Shown one piece after another: positions 1 through 8,084 of a DNA stretch of 64,000 nucleotides (position 1 is the first letter of the stretch; every line of letters begins with the position of its first letter). Origin of the DNA: Actinomadura violacea. Lineage in GTDB: Bacteria; Actinomycetota; Actinomycetes; Streptosporangiales; Streptosporangiaceae. The DNA lies in contig NZ_JAGEPF010000011.1 in the NCBI RefSeq assembly GCF_017573465.1, positions 62,001 through 126,000 of the forward strand. Reading direction: 5' to 3'. A program made the translations under genes and the position numbers. The notes beneath the pieces are model-generated. The model had not been told where the DNA came from. It worked only from the letters and a program-made list of their open reading frames with translations, and did not search any database.

Positions 1-892
1 CCTGCATCGCCTGGTCGGGCCGGGCGCGCAGCAGCAGCCCCGCGTAGACGACGCGGAGCCGGTCGAGGTCGCGCGGGTCCTCGCCGTCGCCGGCGAGCAG
101 CAGGGCCCGCTCGGCGAGCGCGACGCCCTCCTCGTACTCGCCGCGGATCTGCGCGACGTTCGCGGCCTCCCAATAGGCGACGGTGCGGGCGCGGGCGCTG
201 CCGATCCGCTCGGCCCGCTCGACGAGCTGGACCGCCAGCTGCCGGGCGCGGACGAGGTCGCCGCGCTCGATGAACGCGGCCAGCAGCGCCGCGCCGAGGT
301 GCACGGCGGCGTCGGTGGAGTCGGCGCCGGTCGCGATGAGGTGCCGCAGCGCCTCCTCGGCCGCCTGCACGCCCGCGCTGATGTCGCCGCGCTCGCGCAG
401 GCAGCGGCTCAGCGCGACGTGCACCCGGGCCCAGTGGTCGAGGTCGGCCTCGGCGGAGGCCTCCTCGGTGAGCGCGCGCAGCCCGGCGATCGCCTCCTCC
501 AGCTCGCCCGCCGCCTCCAGCGCGAGGGCGTGCCCCCAGCGGGCCTGGTGCAGCATCTCCGGCAGCGCGACGGCGTCGGCGTTGGCGAGCACCTCGGCGA
601 ACCGGGCGCGGGCCTCGGCGGCGGCGCCATTGCGCAGCGCGATCTCGGCGTAGTCCAGGGTGACGCGCAGCTCGTCGACGACGTCCTCGCTGACGCCGCT
701 GACGAGGTAGGTCGCCGAGCAGTTCAGCTTCACCGCGAGCAGGTCCACCACGCTCGGCGCGGGCACCCGCTTGTCGCTCTCGATCAGCGAGATGTAGCTG
801 TCGGACAGCTCGGGGAAGGCCAGCTGCGCCTGGCTCACGCCCTGCCGGATCCGCAGGGCGCGAATGCGCTGCCCCAGTGTCTCCCGATCCAT
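1..892 (-). CDS. XRE-family HTH regulator with TPR-like repeats (3' end beyond window)
   Basis: Probable DNA-binding regulator, cytoplasmic. The N-terminus (about residues 6-60) reads as an XRE helix-turn-helix: LGQRIRALRIRQGVSQAQL followed by SYISLIESDKRVP. The rest is helical and Ala/Leu/Glu-rich with TPR-like segments such as ARFAEVLANADAVALPEML and ALLAAFIERGDLVRARQLA. Such XRE-TPR proteins are common actinobacterial regulators, often of secondary metabolism or quorum-type signalling. The ATG at 892 is chosen because the HTH starts at once after it; the upstream AAAGAG is a weak ribosome site. The reading frame is open to the left edge, so the C-terminus is missing. It lies 24 nt downstream of the PucR-like mini-gene on the same strand and could be co-transcribed. 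Target unknown. Confidence 0.85.
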   Translation of the reverse strand, partial: MDRETLGQRIRALRIRQGVSQAQLAFPELSDSYISLIESDKRVPAPSVVDLLAVKLNCSATYLVSGVSEDVVDELRVTLDYAEIALRNGAAAEARARFAEVLANADAVALPEMLHQARWGHALALEAAGELEEAIAGLRALTEEASAEADLDHWARVHVALSRCLRERGDISAGVQAAEEALRHLIATGADSTDAAVHLGAALLAAFIERGDLVRARQLAVQLVERAERIGSARARTVAYWEAANVAQIRGEYEEGVALAERALLLAGDGEDPRDLDRLRVVYAGLLLRARPDQAMQ

Positions 893-916
893 GTGACCCG
901 CTCTTTCTCGTGGCGC

Positions 917-1300
917 CTACAGGGTTCTCGCCGGGCGCGTCGCGCGCAGGGCGAGGAAGAAGTCGACTCGGTCCTCAAGTGTGCCGAGATCCCGGCCGGT
1001 CAGGTCCTCGATTCGGCGGATTCGGTACCGAAGCGTGTTCACATGGACGTGCAGCCGGGTCGCGCTCCGGCTCCACGACCCCGAGCAGGACAGGAACACC
1101 TCGAGGGTGTGCAGGAGCTCGGCCTGCCTGCTGCTGTCGTACTCCTCGAGCGGGCCGAGCATCCGCTCCCGGAACGACCAGCGCGTCCGCTCCGGTACGG
1201 CGGCCAGCAGCAGCGCGTAGGAGTCCGCATAGGCGTCCTCGTAGGCGTCCCCGGACGTTCCGGGGGCCGGCGCGTCCACCGAGTCTCGCATTCGCACCAT
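917..1300 (-). CDS. Short PucR/CdaR-type C-terminal HTH protein
   Basis: A 127-residue protein that corresponds only to the C-terminal part of PucR-family regulators, which are normally about 400-550 residues. Visible are the lead-in (LGPLEEYDSSRQAELLHTLE) and the HTH_30 motif (LHVHVNTLRYRIRRIEDLTG then DLGTLEDRVDF). The usual N-terminal sensor domain is absent. The gene is divergent from the purine permease at 1489, and PucR-type proteins classically control purine catabolism and transport, so it may regulate that permease. It is either a functional mini-regulator or the relic of a longer gene. Starts at 1300 (MVRMRD) or 1291 (MRDSV) are both possible. The intact frame and conserved HTH argue against random sequence. 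Confidence 0.7.
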   Translation of the reverse strand: MVRMRDSVDAPAPGTSGDAYEDAYADSYALLLAAVPERTRWSFRERMLGPLEEYDSSRQAELLHTLEVFLSCSGSWSRSATRLHVHVNTLRYRIRRIEDLTGRDLGTLEDRVDFFLALRATRPARTL

Positions 1301-1488
1301 GGCAGGCTATAGCGGACCGTTCCCGTCACGCAGCGCTGGCCCTGGATCACTTCCCGGCACCGGCCGCGCGCGCTCGCGCGGGACCAACGCGCGCGGGGGC
1401 CCGCCGGTGGACGACGCCGGACCGCCGTACGGCTAACCTGTGCACGCCCTTTTTCGACATCAGAGCTGGTGAAGGCGGAGCACGCGCG

Positions 1489-2931
1489 ATGTCCGAGATC
1501 AAGACGCCGGAGACCGGCCCACCCCCTCCGGCCGCCCGCGGCCCGCTGGACCGGCTCTTCGAGCTGACCGCGCGGCGCACCACGGTGGCCCGGGAGCTGC
1601 GCGGCGGGGTCACCACGTTCTTCGCGATGGCCTACATCATCCTGCTGAACCCGATCATTCTCGGCGGGGCGAAGGACGTCAATCAGGCGACGCTGTCGAT
1701 CCCGCAGCTGACCACGATGACCGCGCTGTCCGCCGCGATCACCACGGTGATCATGGGGCTGGTCGGGAACGCGCCGCTGGCCCTGGCCGCCGGCCTCGGC
1801 ATCAACGCGGTGGTGGCCTTCCAGGCGGCGCCGGTGATGACCTGGCCGCAGGCGATGGGCCTGGTGGTGATCGAGGGCGTGATCATCGTGCTGCTGGCGC
1901 TCACCGGCGTCCGCGAGCGGATCATGAACTCGATCCCGCTGGCGCTCAAGCACGCGATCGCGGTCGGCATCGGCGCGTTCATCGCGCTGGTCGGCCTGTA
2001 CGACTCGGGCTTCGTCACCTCCAGCAAGACCAGCCCGCCGCTGTCGCTCGGCACCGGCGGCCGGCTGGAGACCTGGCCGACGCTGGTGTTCGGGCTCACC
2101 CTGCTGCTGATGATCGTGCTGTACGTGCGCAAGGTGCCCGGCGCGATCCTGATCAGCATCGTCGCCGGCACCGTCCTCGCGGTGGTCATCCAGTCCTACG
2201 CGTCGGTCCCGGACGGCGGCTGGGGCGTCGTCACCCCGGACCTGCCGAACAAGGTGTTCGCGGCGCCGGACTTCGGGCTGCTCGGCAAGGTGGACCTGTT
2301 CGGCGGGTTCGGCCGGGCGGGCGTGATCACCGCGCTGGTGGTGCTGTTCACCCTGGTGCTGTCGGGGTTCTTCGACGCGATGGGCACCATCCTCGGCATC
2401 AGCGACGAGGCCGGGCTGACCAACGAGCGCGGCGAGGTGCCGAAGCTCGGCCGCATCCTGTCGGTGGACGGCATGTCCGCCGCGCTCGGCGGCGTCACCA
2501 GCTCGTCCGCCAACACGGTGTTCGTGGAGTCGGCGGCGGGCGTCGGCGAGGGCGCCCGGACCGGCCTGGCGAACATGGCGACCGGCGCGCTGTTCGCGCT
2601 CACGCTGTTCCTCACCCCGCTCGCCGCGACGGTGCCGGCGCAGGCCGCGGCGCCCGCCCTCGTGGTGGTCGGCGCGCTGATGATGACGCAGGTCGCGAAG
2701 GTCACCTGGGACGACCTGGAGATCGCGATCCCGGCGTTCCTGACGATCGTGCTGATGCCGTTCACCTACTCGATCACGATCGGCATCGGCGGCGGCATGG
2801 TCAGCTACGCGATCATCAAGCTGGCGCGCGGGAAGCTGCGCGAGGTGTCGGTGTGGCTGTGGCCCGTGGTGATCCTGTTCCTGCTGTTCTTCGCGATCCA
2901 CCCGATCGAGACGTGGCTCGGGGTGAAGTAG
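1489..2931 (+). CDS. NCS2-family (AzgA-like) purine permease
   Basis: Predicted proton-coupled uptake of adenine, guanine or hypoxanthine across the cytoplasmic membrane. The 480-residue protein is hydrophobic throughout with about 12-14 membrane segments. The diagnostic AzgA-type start GGVTTFFAMAYIILLNP is near residue 40, then NAPLALAAGLGINAVVAFQ, and later FFDAMGTILGISDEAG and the conserved TSSSANTVFVESAAGVGEG. The ATG at 1489 is preceded by AAGGCGGAG (1472-1480). The frame stays open far upstream, but that extension is Arg/Pro-rich and unlike the family. Divergent from the PucR-like gene, with the 188-bp gap holding both promoters. Substrate within the purine set is not resolved. Confidence 0.93.
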   Translation: MSEIKTPETGPPPPAARGPLDRLFELTARRTTVARELRGGVTTFFAMAYIILLNPIILGGAKDVNQATLSIPQLTTMTALSAAITTVIMGLVGNAPLALAAGLGINAVVAFQAAPVMTWPQAMGLVVIEGVIIVLLALTGVRERIMNSIPLALKHAIAVGIGAFIALVGLYDSGFVTSSKTSPPLSLGTGGRLETWPTLVFGLTLLLMIVLYVRKVPGAILISIVAGTVLAVVIQSYASVPDGGWGVVTPDLPNKVFAAPDFGLLGKVDLFGGFGRAGVITALVVLFTLVLSGFFDAMGTILGISDEAGLTNERGEVPKLGRILSVDGMSAALGGVTSSSANTVFVESAAGVGEGARTGLANMATGALFALTLFLTPLAATVPAQAAAPALVVVGALMMTQVAKVTWDDLEIAIPAFLTIVLMPFTYSITIGIGGGMVSYAIIKLARGKLREVSVWLWPVVILFLLFFAIHPIETWLGVK

Positions 2932-3050
2932 CGGCGGGGCCCGCGAGATTCTCACGCGAATGTCGGCCCATTTGAAAGTCTCGGACGCGGTTCCGGGTGT
3001 CAAATAGTGCCGTCATGGCGTAAGCAGAAGGTAGGGCCTTACCCCCCGGC

Positions 3051-4232
3051 GTGAAAGGCGTGGCTGTGGTGTCCGCGGACCGTCCCCCCGCCCCTCCCGC
3101 GCACGGGCACGTCCTGCTGGCGCCCGGCCGGTTCCCCGGCACGCTGACCGCGGCGCAGGTGGCCCGCCACCTCGCCGCCGGGCTGCGCCGCGCCCGGCCG
3201 GACGTCCCGCTGGTCGAGCTGCCCGTCGCCGACGGCGGGGACGGCACCGTCGAGGCCGCCGTCGCGGCGGGCTGGCGGCGGGTCGAGGTCGAGGTCTGCG
3301 GGCCGACCGGGCGGCCGGTGACGGCGCGGCTGGCGGTCCGCGGCCGCACCGCGGTGGTGGAGCTGGCCGAGGCGTCCGGGCTGCGCCGGCTGCCGGGCGG
3401 CAAGCCGCGCCCCCTCACCGCGTCCAGCGTCGGCACCGGGCAGCTGGTGGCGCACGCGCTGCGGCTCGGCGCGCGGCGGATCGTCCTCGGGCTCGGCGGC
3501 GGCGCCTGCACCGACGGCGGCGCGGGGCTCGTGCAGGGGCTCGGCGGGCGGCTGCTGGACGCGCTCGGCAAGGACCTGCCGCCCGGCGGGGCGGCGCTGC
3601 GCTCGCTGCACGCGCTGGACCTGCGCGCCCTGCCGGACCTGGCGGGCGTCGAGGTGGTCGTCGCGGGCGACGCCGCGGGCCCGCTGCTCGGCCGCGGCGG
3701 CGCCGCCGCGGTGGACGGCCCGCCGCGCGGCGCGAGCCGCGACGAGGTCCGGGTGCTGGACGCGGGGCTGCGCCGCTGGGCCGACCTGGCCGAGGCGGCG
3801 TCCCGGCGGGCCGCCCGCGACCTGCCGGGCGCGGGCGCGGCGGGCGGCGTCGGGTTCGCGGCGCTGGCCTTCCTCGGCGCGACCATCGAGCCGGGCGCCG
3901 CGCTGATGCTGGACCTGCTCGACTTCACCGGCCGGGCGCGCGGCGCGCACCTGGTCGTCACCGGCGAGGGCACCCTGGACACCCGGTCGCTGCGCGGCAC
4001 CGCGCCGATCGGCGTCGCGCGCGCCGCGGCCCGCGCGGGGGCGCCGGTGATCGCGGTGGCGGGGCGCCGCGGGCTGACCGGCGAGCGGCTGCGCAAGGCG
4101 CGGATCCAGGCGGTGTACGCGCTCGACGACATCGAGCCGGACGCCGAGCGCCGCGTCCGCCGGGCCGGTCCGCTGCTGGAGCAGCTGACGGTCGCGATCG
4201 CCGACGAGTGGCTGCCCGTCCCGCGCCGCTGA
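3051..4232 (+). CDS. Glycerate kinase (GlxK/GarK type), divergent
   Basis: Predicted ATP-dependent phosphorylation of D-glycerate (glyoxylate/glycerate pathway), cytoplasmic. The 393-residue length fits type-1 glycerate kinases. Family landmarks are LPVADGGDGTVEAAVAAG (about residue 60), LAEASGLRRLP, LGGGACTDGGAGLVQGLGG, and VVTGEGTLDTRSLRGTAPIG near the C-terminus. Odd points: the N-terminal motif normally read as APDxFKG is APGRFPG, and the Lys of the late GKAP motif is Thr (GTAP). The enzyme may therefore be altered in activity or substrate. The GTG at 3051 is accepted; an in-frame GTG lies at 3066. It stands alone between the purine permease and a methyltransferase gene. Confidence 0.8.
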   Translation: MKGVAVVSADRPPAPPAHGHVLLAPGRFPGTLTAAQVARHLAAGLRRARPDVPLVELPVADGGDGTVEAAVAAGWRRVEVEVCGPTGRPVTARLAVRGRTAVVELAEASGLRRLPGGKPRPLTASSVGTGQLVAHALRLGARRIVLGLGGGACTDGGAGLVQGLGGRLLDALGKDLPPGGAALRSLHALDLRALPDLAGVEVVVAGDAAGPLLGRGGAAAVDGPPRGASRDEVRVLDAGLRRWADLAEAASRRAARDLPGAGAAGGVGFAALAFLGATIEPGAALMLDLLDFTGRARGAHLVVTGEGTLDTRSLRGTAPIGVARAAARAGAPVIAVAGRRGLTGERLRKARIQAVYALDDIEPDAERRVRRAGPLLEQLTVAIADEWLPVPRR

Positions 4233-4334
4233 CCCCCTGGATGTTCCACAGTTTCGGGACGGGAGGCCGAACCCGCGTCTAAGATCGCCAGGGCGGGATC
4301 CGGAGAACTCCATAGCGGCACGAGGCGGGCGCAC

Positions 4335-5147
4335 ATGGCGGACGAGCGGCAGTACGACTGGGCATCACTCGGCATCGACGTGACCAAGCCGAGCATCGCG
4401 CGCACCTACGACGTCGTCCTGCGCGGCAAGGACAACTTCGAGGTCGACCGCGCGTTCGTGGACGAGATCGCCAAGATCGTCCCCGAGATCTACGACGTCG
4501 CCGCCTACAACCGGCAGGTCCTCGGCCGCGGCGTGCGGTACCTCGCCGGCGAGGCGGGCCTGCGGCAGTTCCTCGACCTCGGCTCCGGGCTGCCGACCGT
4601 GCAGAACACCCACCAGGTCGCCCAGTCGATCGCGCCGGAGAGCAGCGTCGTCTACGTCGACAACGACCCGATCGTGCTGGCGCACGGGCGGGCGCTGCTG
4701 GCCGAGAACGAGCACACCACCGTCGTCACCGCGGACGTCCGCGAACCCGAGGAGATCCTCGCCCACGACGAGGTGCGGCGGCTCATCGACTTCGGCCGCC
4801 CCGTCGCGGTGATGCTCGTCGGCATCCTGCACCACCTGCACGACGACGAGAAGCCGCAGCGGGTCGTCGACACGCTGATGGACGCGGTGCCGTCCGGCAG
4901 CCACCTGTTCATCACCAGCTTCTGCGCGTCCAGCCAGGAGGCGGTCGACGCGGAGGTGCAGTACCAGGGGCTGCTCGGCACCGGCCGGTTCCGCACGCCC
5001 GCGGAGATCGAGCGCTTGTTCGCCGGCCTGGACCTGCTCGAGCCGGGCGTCGTCCCGCTGCCACTGTGGCGGCCCGACGGGCCCGTCCCGAACGAGCTGA
5101 CCGTCGGCCACCGGCTCATGTACGGCGGGATCGCGCGCAAGCCCTGA
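4335..5147 (+). CDS. SAM-dependent methyltransferase, DUF574 family
   Basis: A 270-residue class I methyltransferase-fold protein of the actinobacteria-enriched DUF574 family. The opening DVTKPSIARTYDVVLRGKDN is typical of it. The SAM-binding glycine motif is FLDLGSGLPT (about residues 78-87), with the acidic residue of strand 2 in VVYVDNDP and a later MLVGILHHLHDD. Families like this often occur in dozens of copies in actinomycete genomes with unknown substrates. No neighbour suggests a substrate. The ATG at 4335 directly starts the conserved N-terminus; a TAAGAT -10-like hexamer lies about 50 nt upstream. Confidence 0.9.
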   Translation: MADERQYDWASLGIDVTKPSIARTYDVVLRGKDNFEVDRAFVDEIAKIVPEIYDVAAYNRQVLGRGVRYLAGEAGLRQFLDLGSGLPTVQNTHQVAQSIAPESSVVYVDNDPIVLAHGRALLAENEHTTVVTADVREPEEILAHDEVRRLIDFGRPVAVMLVGILHHLHDDEKPQRVVDTLMDAVPSGSHLFITSFCASSQEAVDAEVQYQGLLGTGRFRTPAEIERLFAGLDLLEPGVVPLPLWRPDGPVPNELTVGHRLMYGGIARKP

Positions 5148-5184
5148 ACCGGCTCCCGCGCCCACCTGGGACGCTTTACACACT

Positions 5185-5205
5185 GTCATCGAAAAGGGCG
5201 ATGAC
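5185..5205. promoter_or_regulatory. Inverted repeat upstream of ald
   Basis: A perfect 7-bp inverted repeat, GTCATCG and CGATGAC separated by AAAAGGG, about 100 bp upstream of the ald start. In mycobacteria ald is controlled by an Lrp-family regulator (AldR), so this could be an operator; it could equally be a small hairpin. No Lrp gene is visible nearby. Confidence 0.35.
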
Positions 5206-5303
5206 TTTGCAACCTGCACATGGCACGGAGGGGTCCGCGCGCCGCACGCTGGAGGCGTGCGCACCAGCGTACGTCCTGGTCAGCGTTGACGGAGGAATCC
5301 CCC

Positions 5304-6419
5304 GTGAAGATCGGCGTCCCACAAGAGATCAAGAACCACGAGTACCGCGTGGCCATCACCCCGGCGGGCGTGCACGAGCTCACCCGGCACGGCCACGAGG
5401 TGTTCGTCGAGCGCGGCGCCGGTCTCGGCTCGGCCATCCCCGACGACGACTACACCGCCGCGGGCGCCAAGATCCTCGACGGCCCGGACGAGGTGTGGGC
5501 CGAGGGCGACCTGATCCTGAAGGTCAAGGAGCCCATCGCGGCCGAGTACCACCGGATGCGCGCCGGGCAGACCCTGTTCACCTACCTGCACCTCGCCGCG
5601 TCCCGCGAGTGCACCGACGCGCTGCTGGCCGCCGGCGTGACCGCGATCGCCTACGAGACCGTCCAGCTCCCGGACCGGTCGCTGCCGCTGCTGGCCCCGA
5701 TGTCGGAGGTCGCCGGGCGGCTCGCCCCGCAGGTCGGCGCGTACAACCTGATGGCCTCCAACGGCGGCCGCGGCGTGCTGCCGGGCGGCGTGCCGGGCGT
5801 CGCCCCCGCGAAGGTCGTGGTGATCGGCGGCGGCGTGTCCGGGCTGAACGCCGCGCAGATCGCCGTCGGAATGGGCGCGGACGTCACCGTCCTGGACCTC
5901 GACGTCGACCGGCTCCGCCACATCGACGCGATCTACCAGGGCCGGATGCGGACGCTGGTGTCCAACGCCTACCTCGTCGAGCAGGAGGCGCGCGCCGCCG
6001 ACCTGGTGATCGGCGCGGTGCTGATCCCCGGCGCCAAGGCGCCCAAGCTGATCTCCAACGACCTCGTCGCGGGCATGAAGTCCGGCTCGGTGCTGGTCGA
6101 CATCGCCATCGACCAGGGCGGCTGCTTCGAGGACTCCCGCCCCACCACGCACGACGCCCCCACCTACACGGTGCACGGCTCGACGTTCTACTGCGTCGCC
6201 AACATGCCCGGCTCGGTGCCGAACACCTCGACCTACGCGCTCACCGGCGTCACGCTCCCCTACGCGCTGCAGCTCGCCGACAAGGGCTGGCACCGCGCCC
6301 TGCACGAGAACGCCGCCCTCGCCAAGGGCCTCAACACCCACGCCGGCGAACTCGTCTACGACCACGTCGCCGAAGCCCACAACCTCCCCTACACCCCTCT
6401 GGCGTCAATTCTCGACTAG
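5304..6419 (+). CDS. ald: Alanine dehydrogenase
   Basis: Catalyses the reversible NAD-dependent deamination of L-alanine to pyruvate and ammonium. The product is 371 residues, the usual length. Motifs: VPQEIKNHEYRVAITPAGV at the N-terminus, the active-site KVKEP (Lys) and TLFTYLHLAAS (His) regions, and the Rossmann motif VVVIGGGVSGLNAAQIA followed by VTVLDLD. Near the end CVANMPGSVPNTSTYAL matches the family. The start is the GTG at 5304 behind a strong GGAGGA (5291-5296); an upstream in-frame ATG at 5220 would add 28 non-conserved residues. Monocistronic by position. Confidence 0.96.
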   Translation: MKIGVPQEIKNHEYRVAITPAGVHELTRHGHEVFVERGAGLGSAIPDDDYTAAGAKILDGPDEVWAEGDLILKVKEPIAAEYHRMRAGQTLFTYLHLAASRECTDALLAAGVTAIAYETVQLPDRSLPLLAPMSEVAGRLAPQVGAYNLMASNGGRGVLPGGVPGVAPAKVVVIGGGVSGLNAAQIAVGMGADVTVLDLDVDRLRHIDAIYQGRMRTLVSNAYLVEQEARAADLVIGAVLIPGAKAPKLISNDLVAGMKSGSVLVDIAIDQGGCFEDSRPTTHDAPTYTVHGSTFYCVANMPGSVPNTSTYALTGVTLPYALQLADKGWHRALHENAALAKGLNTHAGELVYDHVAEAHNLPYTPLASILD

Positions 6420-6441
6420 CGGGGGCCGCGCCCAGTGCCAG

Positions 6442-6447
6442 TAGGGT
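6442..6447 (+). promoter_or_regulatory. -10 element for a probably leaderless gene
   Basis: TAGGGT ends 6 nt before the ATG at 6454, the usual geometry of a -10 hexamer whose transcript starts at the start codon. No ribosome site lies between them. No convincing -35 hexamer was found. Confidence 0.4.
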
Positions 6448-6453
6448 GGGCGC

Positions 6454-7053
6454 ATGGGGGAGCTGATCTTGCTGAGGCACGGTGAGACCGAGTGGAGCCG
6501 GGACCGGCGGCACACCGGGCGCACCGACCTGCCGCTGACGGCGCGCGGCGAGGAGCAGGCGCGGGCGCTTCCCCCGCTGCTGGCCCCGCGGCACATCGCC
6601 CGCGTCGTGGCCAGCCCGGCGGAGCGGGCGCGGCGCACCGCCGGGCTCGCGGGCCTCACGGTGGACGAGACCGACCCCGACCTGTGGGAATGGGACTACG
6701 GCGGCTACGAGGGGATCACCACGGCCGACATCCGCAAGGAGCGGCCCGGGTGGTACCTGTGGGACGACGGCGTGGTCCCGGGCGACGCGGAGCACCCCGG
6801 TGAGAGCGTCGAGCAGGTCGGCAAGCGCACGGACGCGGTGCTCGCGCGGGTGCGGCCGCTGCTGGCGGAGGGCGACGTGGCGCTGGTGGCGCACGGGCAC
6901 GTGCTGCGGGTGCTGACGGCCCGCTGGCTGGGGCTGGAGCCGGTGCTCGGGCGGGCGTTCGCGCTCGCCACCGGGACGCTGTCGCTGCTCGGCACCGAGC
7001 ACGGCCACCCGGTGATCACCTCGTGGAACGTCCCGGCCGATCCGACCGCATAA
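6454..7053 (+). CDS. Histidine phosphatase (phosphoglycerate mutase-like) family protein
   Basis: A 199-residue branch-1 histidine phosphatase. The phosphate-accepting RHG motif is in LILLRHGETEWS (residues about 4-15), followed by GRTDLPLTARGEEQA, the second arginine in VVASPAERARRTA, and the second catalytic His in VALVAHGHVLRVL. The family includes acid phosphatases and cofactor-dependent mutases; the short form is usually a phosphatase of unknown substrate. Probably leaderless, since TAGGGT sits 6 nt before the ATG. Its TAA stop (7051-7053) abuts the CsoR-type operator of the next gene. Confidence 0.9.
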   Translation: MGELILLRHGETEWSRDRRHTGRTDLPLTARGEEQARALPPLLAPRHIARVVASPAERARRTAGLAGLTVDETDPDLWEWDYGGYEGITTADIRKERPGWYLWDDGVVPGDAEHPGESVEQVGKRTDAVLARVRPLLAEGDVALVAHGHVLRVLTARWLGLEPVLGRAFALATGTLSLLGTEHGHPVITSWNVPADPTA

Positions 7054-7054
7054 A

Positions 7055-7070
7055 ATACCCCTCGGGGGAT
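7055..7070. promoter_or_regulatory. Probable CsoR operator
   Basis: ATACCCCTCGGGGGAT is a near-perfect inverted repeat of the TACCCC-GGGG(G)TA type bound by copper-sensing CsoR proteins. It lies 58 bp upstream of the csoR start and 2 bp past the preceding stop codon, so it is placed for autoregulation. Confidence 0.65.
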
Positions 7071-7128
7071 CTCCCCCGGCGGGGCGACCGAGGGCCCGCG
7101 CGGCCCCGGAGTGATTGCGAGGACGGAG

Positions 7129-7428
7129 ATGGCGACCAGCGAGACCCCCACCCGCGGGTACACCGCCACCAAGGACCAGCTGCAGACCCGGCTCGCCCGG
7201 ATCGAGGGGCAGGTCCGCGGCATCGACCGGATGGTGGCCGACGACCGCTACTGCATCGACATCCTCACCCAGATCAGCGCCGTCCAGGCGGCGCTGGACA
7301 AGGTCGCGCTGGGGCTGCTGGACGGGCACGTCCGGCACTGCGTGGCGGAGGGGACGCAGGAGGGCAAGGGCGAGGAGATGTCCACCGAGCTGATGGCGGC
7401 GGTCGGGCGGCTCATGCGCCGCGGCTGA
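7129..7428 (+). CDS. csoR: Copper-sensing repressor CsoR (DUF156 family)
   Basis: A 99-residue all-helical repressor that releases DNA when it binds Cu(I). The family core is QLQTRLARIEGQVRGIDRMV. The copper ligands Cys42, His67 and Cys71 (from the ATG at 7129) keep the Cys-25-His-4-Cys spacing of CsoR, which separates it from FrmR or RcnR members. The ATG at 7129 has GGACGGAG just upstream; the GTG at 7111 is an alternative adding 6 residues. A CsoR-type operator lies upstream. No copZ, copA or other copper gene follows: the next gene is convergent and overlaps its end by 17 bp. Confidence 0.9.
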   Translation: MATSETPTRGYTATKDQLQTRLARIEGQVRGIDRMVADDRYCIDILTQISAVQAALDKVALGLLDGHVRHCVAEGTQEGKGEEMSTELMAAVGRLMRRG

Positions 7429-7969
7429 CGCCGCCGCAGAGCGGGTCGTCGCCGCCGGCCCGCTCCATCATCTCCACCAGCGTCCGCCAGCCGTGCAGGA
7501 AGTGCTCGCGCTCGGCCGGGCCGAGCGCCTCGAGGGTCATCCGCAGCGGCCGCAGGCGCCGCCAGGCGAACCGCTCGACGAGCTCGCGGCGTTCCGCGGA
7601 CAGGCTGACGATCATGCGGCGGCGGTCCCGCTCGTCCGGGCGCCGGTCGACGAAGCCGCCGCGCTGCAGCTCGCCGACGAGCTGGCTGACGGTGGCGGGG
7701 CTGAGCGCCATGTGCCGGGCGAGGACGCCGACGGGAACGGGGCCGTTCAGCACCAGGCCGATCAGCACGGGGACGTGCCGGGGGCCGAGGCCGGCCGCCT
7801 TGACCAGGCCGATCAGCTCCTCGGCCTCCTCGTGGGCGGTGGAGCCCTTCATGCCGCGGAACATCCGGCCCATGATCTGGACCATGGTCTCCAGGTCGGC
7901 GTCGACGCCGGTGCCCGTACGGGCGTCCGCGCCGCCGGACGCGGCGGCTGCGCCTGACTTCCCGGACAT
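7412..7969 (-). CDS. MarR-family transcriptional regulator
   Basis: A 185-residue winged-helix regulator. The recognition region reads LARHMALSPATVSQLVGELQ and the wing VDRRPDERDRRRMIVSLS, which is classic MarR. It is divergent from the DHA2 exporter at 8085, and the shared intergenic region holds two clean palindromes, so it probably represses the exporter and itself and responds to an exported compound. ATG at 7969 with CAAGGT upstream. The C-terminus ends GDDPLCGGVSRGA and overlaps the convergent csoR gene. Confidence 0.92.
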   Translation of the reverse strand: MSGKSGAAAASGGADARTGTGVDADLETMVQIMGRMFRGMKGSTAHEEAEELIGLVKAAGLGPRHVPVLIGLVLNGPVPVGVLARHMALSPATVSQLVGELQRGGFVDRRPDERDRRRMIVSLSAERRELVERFAWRRLRPLRMTLEALGPAEREHFLHGWRTLVEMMERAGGDDPLCGGVSRGA

Positions 7970-7980
7970 ACCTTGAATCT

Positions 7981-7997
7981 CAACACATTCCGTGTTG
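7981..7997. promoter_or_regulatory. Operator-like palindrome in the marR/MFS gap
   Basis: CAACAC-ATTCC-GTGTTG is a perfect 6-bp inverted repeat with a 5-bp spacer, 12 bp upstream of the marR start codon. It is a likely binding site for the divergently encoded MarR protein. Confidence 0.55.
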
Positions 7998-8010
7998 CAG
8001 TGTAAATACG

Positions 8011-8021
8011 TTGAACTTCAA
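8011..8021. promoter_or_regulatory. Second operator-like palindrome in the marR/MFS gap
   Basis: TTGAACTTCAA is a perfect 11-bp palindrome of the TTGA-TCAA type often seen for MarR proteins, 64 bp upstream of the exporter start. Its centre lies 27 bp from that of the CAACAC palindrome. Confidence 0.5.
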
Positions 8022-8084
8022 GGCGTTTCAAGCTTTCCACAACGGGGACACGGGGCAACCGGAGCACACACGAGGGGGCCGTCC

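Noticed and set aside
877..1488. Long N-terminal extension of the purine permease
   Set aside because: The frame is open but Arg/Pro-rich, lies opposite the PucR-like gene, and the conserved N-terminus starts at 1489 with a ribosome site.
1039..3003. 654-codon frame antisense to the permease
   Set aside because: Composition is His/Arg/Asp-rich shadow coding typical of high-GC DNA; no domain, and the sense strand has a clear gene.
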